From an archaeon (GTDB lineage: Archaea; Iainarchaeota; Iainarchaeia; Iainarchaeales; CSSED10-239), in the NCBI GenBank assembly GCA_023230325.1, contig JALNXN010000026.1:1-6890 (forward strand): a stretch of DNA of 6,890 bases. The letters run 5' to 3'. Below, piece after piece: positions 1 through 5,047 of the stretch. The stretch's first letter is position 1, and every line of letters begins with the position of its first letter. Below the pieces are notes generated by a model. That model saw only the letters and a program-made list of their open reading frames with translations. It searched no databases and was not told the DNA's origin. The position numbers and the translations under genes are program-made.

Positions 1-56
1 AGGGAAAAGAACATTTTTAAATTACCTACTTCAGAACCCTACAATAAAGGACAGAA

Positions 57-76
57 AGCTATATTTCTCAATAGCT
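57..76. repeat. Small perfect hairpin (6-bp stem, 8-nt loop)
   Basis: AGCTAT at 57-62 pairs perfectly with ATAGCT at 71-76. In the minus-strand reading it directly follows a GGGAGGAG stretch, the only good Shine-Dalgarno-like sequence in this flank. A role in masking a ribosome site is possible, but short AT-rich hairpins also arise by chance. Confidence 0.3.
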
Positions 77-95
77 CCTCCCTTCGATTCAATAC

Positions 96-145
96 TAGAA
101 CTAGCTGATAGTTCAAATTGGCTGAGCACTTCAAGTTAGAACTAT
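96..145. repeat. Cluster of TAGAACTA-type direct and inverted repeats
   Basis: TAGAACTA occurs directly repeated at 96-103 and 137-144, 41 bp apart. Between them ATAGTTC (108-114) is the inverted partner of GAACTAT (139-145), a 7-bp stem with a 24-nt loop. It could be a structured leader of a leftward transcript or part of a recombination site near the element end. No second copy of this cluster is visible elsewhere in the window. Confidence 0.35.
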
Positions 146-220
146 TAAATCTCTAATACCCGCAATGCTTTCTCAATCATTCTTACTTTTTCTTATTTTA
201 TGCTCTTCGTGCGTGTTTTT

Positions 221-229
221 ATTATAGCA
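221..229 (-). promoter_or_regulatory. Extended -10 promoter candidate pointing left
   Basis: On the minus strand the sequence reads TGCTATAAT, a full extended -10 element (TGnTATAAT). A weak -35 match (GTGTCA, complement of 245-250) lies 18 nt upstream, inside the terminator hairpin. Transcription would start near 214 and run leftward out of the window. It sits immediately past the CBASS operon's terminators, as expected for the next transcription unit. Confidence 0.35.
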
Positions 230-256
230 AAAAAGTGACAAAAGTGACACTTTTTT
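229..256 (-). terminator. Rho-independent terminator-like hairpin (distal)
   Basis: AAAAAAGTG (229-237) and CACTTTTTT (248-256) form a 9-bp stem around a 10-nt loop. On the minus strand the 3' arm ends in six T residues. The structure is symmetrical and could also act on rightward transcripts. It contains a 9-bp tandem repeat, AAAAGTGAC at 231-239 and 240-248. Confidence 0.5.
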
Positions 257-265
257 CAATAAAAA

Positions 266-283
266 ATTACATTCTGATGTAAT
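266..283 (-). terminator. Rho-independent terminator of the leftward CBASS operon (proximal)
   Basis: ATTACAT (266-272) pairs with ATGTAAT (277-283) around a 4-nt loop, starting 4 nt after the stop codon of the last operon gene. Reading leftward, the stem is followed by five T residues. The stem is AT-rich and therefore weak. Together with the hairpin at 229-256 it makes a plausible tandem terminator. Confidence 0.5.
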
Positions 284-287
284 CTTT

Positions 288-923
288 CTAATAAAATCCC
301 AATTCTCTCAGCCTTAATCTAGCTTGTGCATCAGAACTATTTTCCCACTTAGGAATACAAATCCATACTTCTTGTTCAATATTTGGCAATTTGATATTAG
401 CTATTTCCATTTTCTTTAAAAATTCTTGTTCCTCGATAGAATTTGTTTGATATTCTTTATATAATCTTTCAGCTGAAAGAAAAGCACAAAAACGATGATT
501 TCCATCCAAAACACAGTATTCGTTAAATTCATCCAAACACAGTATTGGTGATTGAGGAAATTTTCCATTTTCAAGAATATACCTAAGACAATTTAAAAAT
601 CTCTGCTTACCATTTTCAAGTAAAGCGTAATTGTTTTGTTTGCCTTCCATATACGCGTCTCTTAACCCAATCATTGTATTAAAATAACTCTGAGAATAAT
701 TAATCTCCCCAAGATTTAATGTAACTTTCTCCCATTTCGCATCATTCCAAAAAGAAAATTGCTCTCCCGAAACTTTTTTATCCCATTGATTATGTTCTGA
801 TGGTGGCCAACCCTTCTTTTTAGCGATCGGAAATATCCAAAGATTAATTACCTCTATTGGAAGATTAGGGAATTCTATCTTAATATTTTTTAAAATTATT
901 TCGTATTTATTATTGTCCTCCAT
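288..923 (-). CDS. ParB/sulfiredoxin-superfamily protein, last gene of CBASS operon
   Basis: This 211-aa protein has one clear motif, VLDGNHRF at residues 138-145, followed by a small helix. That matches the DGxHR signature of the ParB/sulfiredoxin fold, whose members bind or hydrolyse nucleotides (ParB is a CTPase; others are nucleases or ATP-dependent reductases). The N-terminal ~100 residues are rich in Trp and Asn and I do not recognise them. There is no signal peptide or membrane segment. Its start overlaps the E2 gene by 14 nt, implying co-transcription and probably translational coupling. An AAGGA lies 14 nt upstream of the ATG, a poor ribosome site. ParB-fold proteins are not standard CBASS components, so it may be an accessory factor, an immunity or modulator protein, or a passenger. 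Function is unknown; only the fold assignment is supported. Confidence 0.6.
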   Translation of the reverse strand: MEDNNKYEIILKNIKIEFPNLPIEVINLWIFPIAKKKGWPPSEHNQWDKKVSGEQFSFWNDAKWEKVTLNLGEINYSQSYFNTMIGLRDAYMEGKQNNYALLENGKQRFLNCLRYILENGKFPQSPILCLDEFNEYCVLDGNHRFCAFLSAERLYKEYQTNSIEEQEFLKKMEIANIKLPNIEQEVWICIPKWENSSDAQARLRLRELGFY

Positions 924-1668
924 AAATTATACTATTATCCTTAAAAAATAAATTAAATTTATTCATATTTCTCTTTAAAATGACAAAACCGTTTGTGGCT
1001 TTGCAATGACAATTTCCTAATTTCTTCTTACTCCCACAAATACATTCTTTAATCTTTTTAAGGTTTAGAAAGAATCTAAATTTATTCAATGTAGTTTGAT
1101 TAACTTCCTGTTCTAAAAATTGAATACACTTTTGAGACAAATTAAAATCATAATCATCCTCCTGTTTTTTTATATTATCATAATAATTCTCTAACAATCC
1201 CAAATATCCATGCGAGTAAGAACCTCGTGGCCAAGTATTACATCTATCATAAAAACTCACATCGTAAAAAAAAGGAATTACCACTTCCCCTAAAAATTCC
1301 ATGAGAGAAATCTTTTCTCTTTCGTCAAAATAACCCATAAGACAAACTTTTTGACTGTTTTCGTTAAAATGTAAATCCTTACAATCTTTATTTTTTCTCT
1401 GAGATATTTCTTTAATTTTATTGCCAATTTCTCTTACATCTCTATATATATTACTAGAAGATAAATTGATTTCTATCATATATTCATCATGGATAAAATT
1501 ATCAACTCCAATCCCATCAAATTTATTGTCATAAATAATATATTTCTTATTTCTTCTATCAAAAGAAGCATTAAAAGATAGTCTTCCAACTAAGACAGCA
1601 CCTTTCTTTTTTAGTTTTAACTTAGGAAAATTATGTAAAAATTCTTTATCTTGTTCATTAATCGTCAT
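910..1668 (-). CDS. E2 ubiquitin-conjugating-like protein with C-terminal SEC-C zinc motif (CBASS)
   Basis: This 252-aa protein shows the layout of bacterial E2-like proteins. It has beta strands rich in hydrophobics (residues ~22-70), then a His (H100) and the Cys segment KVCLMG with C109 as candidate catalytic cysteine, in the HxN...CLG arrangement of E2 enzymes. A VVIPFFYDVSFYDRC stretch follows, then the WPRGSYSHGYLG motif (146-157) that I associate with bacterial CBASS-type E2 proteins. The C-terminus carries a SEC-C zinc motif with ligands C209, C211, C220 and H221 in canonical spacing. In type II CBASS, E2 (or E1-E2 Cap2) attaches the CD-NTase C-terminus to target molecules and primes its activity. 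No E1 or JAB gene is present, matching 'short' type II systems. The gene overlaps the CD-NTase by 11 nt. The E2 call rests on motif order by eye and a structure search would settle it. Confidence 0.72.
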   Translation of the reverse strand: MTINEQDKEFLHNFPKLKLKKKGAVLVGRLSFNASFDRRNKKYIIYDNKFDGIGVDNFIHDEYMIEINLSSSNIYRDVREIGNKIKEISQRKNKDCKDLHFNENSQKVCLMGYFDEREKISLMEFLGEVVIPFFYDVSFYDRCNTWPRGSYSHGYLGLLENYYDNIKKQEDDYDFNLSQKCIQFLEQEVNQTTLNKFRFFLNLKKIKECICGSKKKLGNCHCKATNGFVILKRNMNKFNLFFKDNSIIYGGQ

Positions 1669-2515
1669 AAGGGCAATATGGTTTAGATTGAATAGATGAT
1701 TCGTAAATAATATTATTTTTTTTACATTCTTTTTGGAAAATTTCTTCCCACCTCTCTTCTTTTACTAATTTTAGTGTTTCCATGGAAGCACTAGATAACA
1801 ATTCTTTTTGAGTGTCGCCAAATAATAAACTTAAATCGTTATTAGAATTTGCAGGATCTTCTATTGATATATTTTCTATATCATTACTTATAATCTCCCA
1901 AAAAAATTTTAACGACTCCTCTAAACTCAATTCCTTATCCCCAAGCTTAACAACTAACAATTCTAAAATAAATGTTTTAATATCAATACCAATAACATTT
2001 TTCCAGACCTTAATTAACTTTATAGTATCTATTAAGCCGCTATCTTTAATATGAGAAATGTGTACATCTAAATTAGTTTTTAATCTATTTTTCTCCCCTT
2101 CGGCTTGATATAAGAAACAATCCGTTTTTGAATCATCAACGAACCTCCCTGGAACTAAATCTATATGGAAATCGTCACCATCTTTACTTTTTAATCTTAA
2201 TGCTGACTTTTTTTCTTCTATAGAATAATCTTCTCCAAAGACATCTTTTACATTATTGTAAATTTCTTCTAAATTACTGCCAGCAGAATCATCTTCAGAA
2301 TCAAAATAACAAACAATGTCTAGATCGTAATTCGCCTTAATCATTGTTCCTTTTTTACAAGATCCAGCATATCTAATGGTTGGACTTTTATCAAAAGAAG
2401 CTTTTATTTTCTTTTCTATTTCCTTTTTTGTTTCTCTTATATAATTGATCTCAGAAGAATCGTTAGATAAAGACTCTTCTTCTAATACTTGTTTCAAATA
2501 TTTTTCTACATCCAT
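1658..2515 (-). CDS. CD-NTase (cGAS/DncV-like nucleotidyltransferase) of CBASS
   Basis: This 285-aa enzyme is predicted to make a cyclic di- or trinucleotide alarm signal from NTPs on phage infection. The catalytic core is visible: AGSCKKGT with G51-S52, the metal ligands D64 and D66 in YDLDIV, and the third acidic residue D119 in FHIDLVP. A helical C-terminal domain follows with TIKLIKVWKN (164-173), a LELLVVK helix (184-190) and IEDPANSNND (218-227), as in the OAS1-C-like region of CD-NTases. Length is slightly short of the usual 300-400 aa. The tail ends in SKPYCPYDD rather than the Gly or Ala usual in Cap2-modified enzymes. It starts 1 nt after the HNH-SAVED gene and has no Shine-Dalgarno, so expression depends on the operon. 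Clade and nucleotide product cannot be told from sequence alone; Cap5 effectors are known to pair with cyclic dinucleotide makers such as CdnG. Confidence 0.9.
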   Translation of the reverse strand: MDVEKYLKQVLEEESLSNDSSEINYIRETKKEIEKKIKASFDKSPTIRYAGSCKKGTMIKANYDLDIVCYFDSEDDSAGSNLEEIYNNVKDVFGEDYSIEEKKSALRLKSKDGDDFHIDLVPGRFVDDSKTDCFLYQAEGEKNRLKTNLDVHISHIKDSGLIDTIKLIKVWKNVIGIDIKTFILELLVVKLGDKELSLEESLKFFWEIISNDIENISIEDPANSNNDLSLLFGDTQKELLSSASMETLKLVKEERWEEIFQKECKKNNIIYESSIQSKPYCPYDD

Positions 2516-2516
2516 A

Positions 2517-3665
2517 TTATTTTTTATTTATTGATAATGCATATTTATATTCTTTCTTTTTATAAAAATTATAGATTTCTACCTCTGGATCAGCATTTTT
2601 ATTCAACGAATTACCACAAACAACTAATGTGGAAACAGGAGCAGCAGGAAATAATCTTATTTTTTCTAATTTAGAATTTTCGCTCTTAATCTTACTTATA
2701 TATTCAATAAACTTACTCTTAAATAAGAGCAAATCTTTCTCTTTATTAAGAAAAGTATAAGCTGGTTTATCAATATATATTTCATAAATAGTGCAATCTC
2801 TTTTAAAAGCTTCGGGAATTAAATTATCGTCTACTAGTCCAGATAAAGATAATAATAAAACAACTTCTTTTACATTATCACCCTTAATTCTCGTCCTGAA
2901 ATTATACTCTACACCCCCTCCTTCTTTTTTCCATCCCCATCCAATATCTCCATGCTTCTGGAAAACTTTTGTTTTCATTTTATTATTAAGCTTTGAGCCT
3001 AAATAAGCCAATAATGGCATTGGTCCTATGGCAAAAATTGAAGTATGGTTAATTTTATCTTTCTTCATTTCTGCATAAAAAGCGTCTATTTGTTCGTCTA
3101 AAGCTTTCATTTTATCTTCCCAATACGCTGGATCTTCTCTTCCATTCCCTCTAAACTTAATTTCAAAAGGATTTTCATCTCTCAATAAAAGATTTTCTTT
3201 AATTAAAGCCTTTCTTATTTCTTTGTTGGAAATTTCCGTAATTTCATCACTTATACTAGCGATAAATTTTAAAACTTTTGTATCTTCGCTTTTAATATTT
3301 TCTCCTAAAATTTTAATTGTTTTTTCATGCTTTTGTTTTCTGTTTTTTAAAAAATCTACATCATAAAAATCTTCCAAACACTTCTTGTCTATTTTAGTAT
3401 GACAGTTGGGGCATGCTAAAAATAAATTATCAATATTATTATTCCACTTTTTCTCATTAACGAACCTTGCACCTCCATTATTAAAAGCATAAATATGGGC
3501 AAATTCCCCCCAAGTAATATTTTCTCCTGCTACAATGTCTTTTATTATTAATTCTCCGCACAGTTCGCATCGTCCACCTGCTTTTGCTAATAAAAGAGCT
3601 CTTGTGTCACATTTTACATAACGTGCTGGCTCAACTTGACTAGATTTTATTTTCTCTTGCTTCAT
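2517..3665 (-). CDS. cap5: HNH-SAVED nuclease effector (Cap5 type)
   Basis: This 382-aa protein is the predicted killer of the CBASS system. An N-terminal HNH endonuclease (~residues 18-105) has zinc ligands C33/C36 and C85/C88, the general-base His in EFAHIYAF (H57), and N80/H89 of the HNH core. A linker of helices (~105-165) leads to a C-terminal SAVED domain (~165-375). Its landmarks are SIFAIGPMPLLAYLGSKL (209-226), the VFQKH segment (234-238), VVLLLSLSG (268-276) and LFPAAPVSTLVVCG (338-351). In characterised Cap5 proteins SAVED binds a cyclic oligonucleotide made by the partner CD-NTase, promotes oligomerisation and switches on double-stranded DNA cleavage, causing abortive infection. 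Length fits the family. The gene begins 3 nt after the repressor stop codon, so the repressor and effector share one transcript. No key residue looks lost. Confidence 0.92.
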   Translation of the reverse strand: MKQEKIKSSQVEPARYVKCDTRALLLAKAGGRCELCGELIIKDIVAGENITWGEFAHIYAFNNGGARFVNEKKWNNNIDNLFLACPNCHTKIDKKCLEDFYDVDFLKNRKQKHEKTIKILGENIKSEDTKVLKFIASISDEITEISNKEIRKALIKENLLLRDENPFEIKFRGNGREDPAYWEDKMKALDEQIDAFYAEMKKDKINHTSIFAIGPMPLLAYLGSKLNNKMKTKVFQKHGDIGWGWKKEGGGVEYNFRTRIKGDNVKEVVLLLSLSGLVDDNLIPEAFKRDCTIYEIYIDKPAYTFLNKEKDLLLFKSKFIEYISKIKSENSKLEKIRLFPAAPVSTLVVCGNSLNKNADPEVEIYNFYKKKEYKYALSINKK

Positions 3666-3668
3666 ATT

Positions 3669-4310
3669 TTATTTCTTAATAACATCAACAACCTTTCCAC
3701 TTATTACAAAATCATCGCCTTCGTGAATAAAGATTGGTCTGAATTTCTCTGTCGACTCAGCTTCAAGCACAATCTGTTCGTTTTCTTCGTCCCTCCTATA
3801 CTTTTTGATAGTTGCCATACCGTCAATAACTGCTACAACAATATCCCCGTCTCTAGGTACTCTATAACTGCTATCTATAATCACATAATCCCCATCGTCT
3901 ATTGTTTTACCATTGACTCGTGCTTCATTCATCGATAAACCATCTGCAACTAATACATATAAATCTTTTTTTGTTCTAGGAAGCATGCCTGGAGAAACCT
4001 TTAGATATCCTTCTATCTTTTCGTCTGCAAAAATAGTAGCAGGACCACAATTTGCAAATCCAACTATAGGTAAAGAAAAAAATCTATTATTCTTTTCTTT
4101 TACATCTGACAATCCTTTTTTATTAAGCTTAATAATTCCTTCTTTAAGATTAACCGTCATCAAACCAGATTCATTTAATTTAATTAAATGATATTTTACG
4201 GCTTGTGGTTTATTGTCTTCTCCGATAAGTCTTGCTATTTGTCTTAAGCTCATTTTTTCAAGATCTTGCTGTTTAGCAAGATCAATTAATTGTTGTTGAA
4301 TTCTATGCAT
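3669..4310 (-). CDS. LexA/UmuD-type self-cleaving transcriptional repressor (peptidase S24)
   Basis: This 213-aa protein has an N-terminal winged helix-turn-helix (~residues 5-55; MSLRQIARLIG is helix 2, AVKYHLIKLNESGLM is the recognition helix and wing). The C-terminal S24 peptidase domain (~78-213) has S126 in DGLSMNEA and K169 in ATIKKY as the expected Ser-Lys dyad. The predicted cleavage bond is C88-G89 in FANCGPA, a Cys-Gly site as in UmuD rather than the usual Ala-Gly of LexA. A short insertion between Ser and Lys makes their spacing 43 residues against 37 in LexA/UmuD. It heads the CBASS operon and diverges from the integration module, as CI-type repressors do. It may sense RecA-activated DNA damage. 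It could be the host LexA, but position beside a recombinase module favours an element-encoded repressor. Its mRNA is predicted to be leaderless. Confidence 0.88.
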   Translation of the reverse strand: MHRIQQQLIDLAKQQDLEKMSLRQIARLIGEDNKPQAVKYHLIKLNESGLMTVNLKEGIIKLNKKGLSDVKEKNNRFFSLPIVGFANCGPATIFADEKIEGYLKVSPGMLPRTKKDLYVLVADGLSMNEARVNGKTIDDGDYVIIDSSYRVPRDGDIVVAVIDGMATIKKYRRDEENEQIVLEAESTEKFRPIFIHEGDDFVISGKVVDVIKK

Positions 4311-4316
4311 AATTAA

Positions 4317-4345
4317 ATTATATTACAAAAGTTTAGGTTTGTAAA
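4317..4345 (-). promoter_or_regulatory. Leftward promoter of repressor-CBASS operon (leaderless)
   Basis: On the minus strand TTTACA (complement of 4340-4345) is followed after 17 nt by a perfect TATAAT (complement of 4317-4322). With a start 7 nt past the -10, +1 falls on 4310, the A of the repressor's ATG, giving a leaderless mRNA. The -35 lies inside a TTTGTAAA half-site, so the repressor probably shuts off its own operon. Confidence 0.75.
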
Positions 4346-4357
4346 GATTTTTGTAAA
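4323..4357. promoter_or_regulatory. Additional operator half-sites (TTTGTAAA)
   Basis: TTTGTAAA occurs at 4338-4345 and again at 4350-4357, 12 bp apart, about one helical turn. TTACAAA at 4323-4329 is an inverted partner of TTTGTAA at 4338-4344 with an 8-bp spacer. These share the TGTAAA core of the perfect palindrome at 4352-4367, and one covers the leftward -35. They look like secondary operators that would permit graded autoregulation. Confidence 0.5.
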
Positions 4358-4367
4358 ATATTTTACA
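4352..4367. promoter_or_regulatory. Perfect 16-bp palindromic operator between divergent promoters
   Basis: TGTAAAATATTTTACA is a perfect palindrome centred between 4359 and 4360. It lies 6 bp from the leftward -35 and 3 bp from the rightward -35, so a bound dimer could block RNA polymerase at both. It is the best candidate binding site for the S24 repressor encoded next to it. Chance palindromes occur in AT-rich DNA, but length, perfection and position argue against that. Confidence 0.7.
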
Positions 4368-4370
4368 CTC

Positions 4371-4399
4371 TTGACATTAATTTCTATCCGATATATTAT
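4371..4399 (+). promoter_or_regulatory. Rightward promoter of the integration/modification module
   Basis: A consensus TTGACA (4371-4376) is followed after exactly 17 nt by TATTAT (4394-4399), one mismatch from consensus. Predicted +1 is near 4406, leaving a leader of about 23 nt before the ATG at 4429, with no Shine-Dalgarno. This is the strongest promoter match in the window and is probably repressed through the adjacent palindrome. Confidence 0.8.
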
Positions 4400-4428
4400 A
4401 AAAATAATAATTAATAAATTCAAATAAT

Positions 4429-4578
4429 ATGCCAGTTAAAAATAATTCGAAAAAAGTAACTAGTAGAAAAGTTGCTAAAAAGGCTAGCAAACTTTTAAGA
4501 AAGAAAAGTTCTAGTAAAAAGATAAAGTCTGTAGCGGCTAGTGCCCTATCTCAAACCCCCAATAAAAAGAAAAAATGA
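4429..4578 (+). CDS. Small lysine-rich basic protein (49 aa)
   Basis: This 49-aa open frame follows the strong rightward promoter. About a third of its residues are Lys, with very few acidic residues. The pattern SRKVAKKASKLLR then SVAASALSQ (residues 12-24 and 34-42) resembles a family of small proteins, recalled from memory, with an 'S-VAS-ASKvLRd...AgSALSQ' layout. I know no established function for it. The charge suggests nucleic-acid binding, but that is inference. Its stop overlaps the next ATG (ATGA at 4575-4578), indicating translational coupling and supporting it as a real gene. It could be an early regulatory protein of the element. Confidence 0.72.
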   Translation: MPVKNNSKKVTSRKVAKKASKLLRKKSSSKKIKSVAASALSQTPNKKKK

Positions 4579-4907
4579 ATAAAGCAAAAGCCGAATCTGT
4601 AGATATAACTTTTCACAGCAGAAACTTTAATTCAACGATTTCTTTTAAAAGAGCAATGGAAAAAGCTAAACGTAATAATTCAGAGATAGTAAGGATATAT
4701 GGTAAACCGGAATTAGTAATTGATCCAGAAACATCAATTGTATACTTAAGACTTCGTTTCTCTAAAGAAATTGAAGAAAAACTTAAAAATAAAGAATTAA
4801 TAATTGATAAAAACTTACCATATACGATTGATGAAGATACGAAAAATAAGATGTTGAAAGATAAAAAGAAAGCATTGAAAAATTCTACAAGAGTTTGGAG
4901 AAAATAA
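4575..4907 (+). CDS. Hypothetical protein (110 aa), coupled to the small basic protein
   Basis: I do not recognise this 110-aa protein. It is basic and soluble, with no membrane segment or signal peptide. The N-terminal ~55 residues (ITFHSRNFNSTISFKRAMEK, then EIVRIYGKPELVIDPET) suggest a small alpha-beta fold. Residues 60-90 look like a short strand plus charged helix, and the C-terminus is a Lys-rich tail (DKKKALKNSTRVWRK). Its ATG overlaps the stop of the upstream gene by 4 nt, so the two are translated from one message. It is followed by a structured non-coding segment before the methyltransferase. A role in element control or DNA processing is possible from position only. Confidence 0.7.
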   Translation: MNKAKAESVDITFHSRNFNSTISFKRAMEKAKRNNSEIVRIYGKPELVIDPETSIVYLRLRFSKEIEEKLKNKELIIDKNLPYTIDEDTKNKMLKDKKKALKNSTRVWRK

Positions 4908-4922
4908 AAATTTAATAATAAC

Positions 4923-5016
4923 AAGTGGTGCTTCACTGTAATAGCTACGCCCACTTCGTACTATAGGTTTAAAAACGCATTTCTGTTTTTAACTCTTTAT
5001 CGCGAAGTGGGCTTTT
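4923..5016 (+). terminator. Nested stem-loop element; terminator or attenuator candidate
   Basis: An outer 10-bp perfect stem, GCCCACTTCG (4949-4958) with CGAAGTGGGC (5003-5012), encloses an inner 8-bp stem, TTAAAAAC (4969-4976) with GTTTTTAA (4985-4992), and is followed by TTTT. This is the most GC-rich patch of the region. An upstream AAGTGG (4923-4928) can instead pair with CCACTT (4951-4956), which would break the outer stem. That arrangement could be an antiterminator/terminator switch. Alternatives are a processed small RNA or a protein-binding DNA site between the early genes and the methyltransferase. Confidence 0.5.
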
Positions 5017-5047
5017 CATTTATAAATAATAAATAAGAAATAAAAAC

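Larger units (their letters stand above)
1..287. other. Left flank without a convincing complete gene
   Basis: I see no complete gene here. On the plus strand one frame is open from the window edge to a TGA at 106-108 (35 codons). It could be the tail of a truncated gene or chance, and I do not recognise the peptide. On the minus strand a possible promoter (221-229) would transcribe leftward across an 11-codon open frame (ATG at 180-178, stop at 147-145). That transcript also crosses a GGGAGGAG stretch (complement of about 76-83) and reaches an ATG at 14-12, which could begin a gene running off the window. The 15-214 stretch would then be a leader of about 200 nt. The segment also holds the operon's terminators and short repeats, and it is where the left end of the element might lie. 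Confidence 0.4.

Noticed and set aside
80..92. TTCGATTC resembling a tRNA T-loop, possible tRNA att site
   Set aside because: No flanking T-stem pairing, acceptor stem or anticodon arm could be found around it.
2247..2262. TTTACA-TTAT-TGTAAA inverted repeat as a second repressor operator
   Set aside because: The half-sites face the opposite way to the 4352-4367 palindrome and it lies inside the CD-NTase coding sequence; likely chance in AT-rich DNA.
2517..3665. SAVED protein as part of a type III CRISPR (CRISPR-Lon) or other signalling system
   Set aside because: Its N-terminus is HNH rather than a protease, it adjoins a CD-NTase, and no CRISPR array or Cas gene is present.
3636..3938. Plus-strand open frame across the repressor and Cap5 start
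   Set aside because: It is antisense to two well-supported genes, has hydrophobic low-complexity composition and no recognisable motif.
4613..4954. Minus-strand 113-codon open frame
   Set aside because: It is antisense to the 110-aa gene, which is coupled to its upstream neighbour; composition (Leu/Phe/Ser-rich) is typical of a shadow of a Lys-rich gene.
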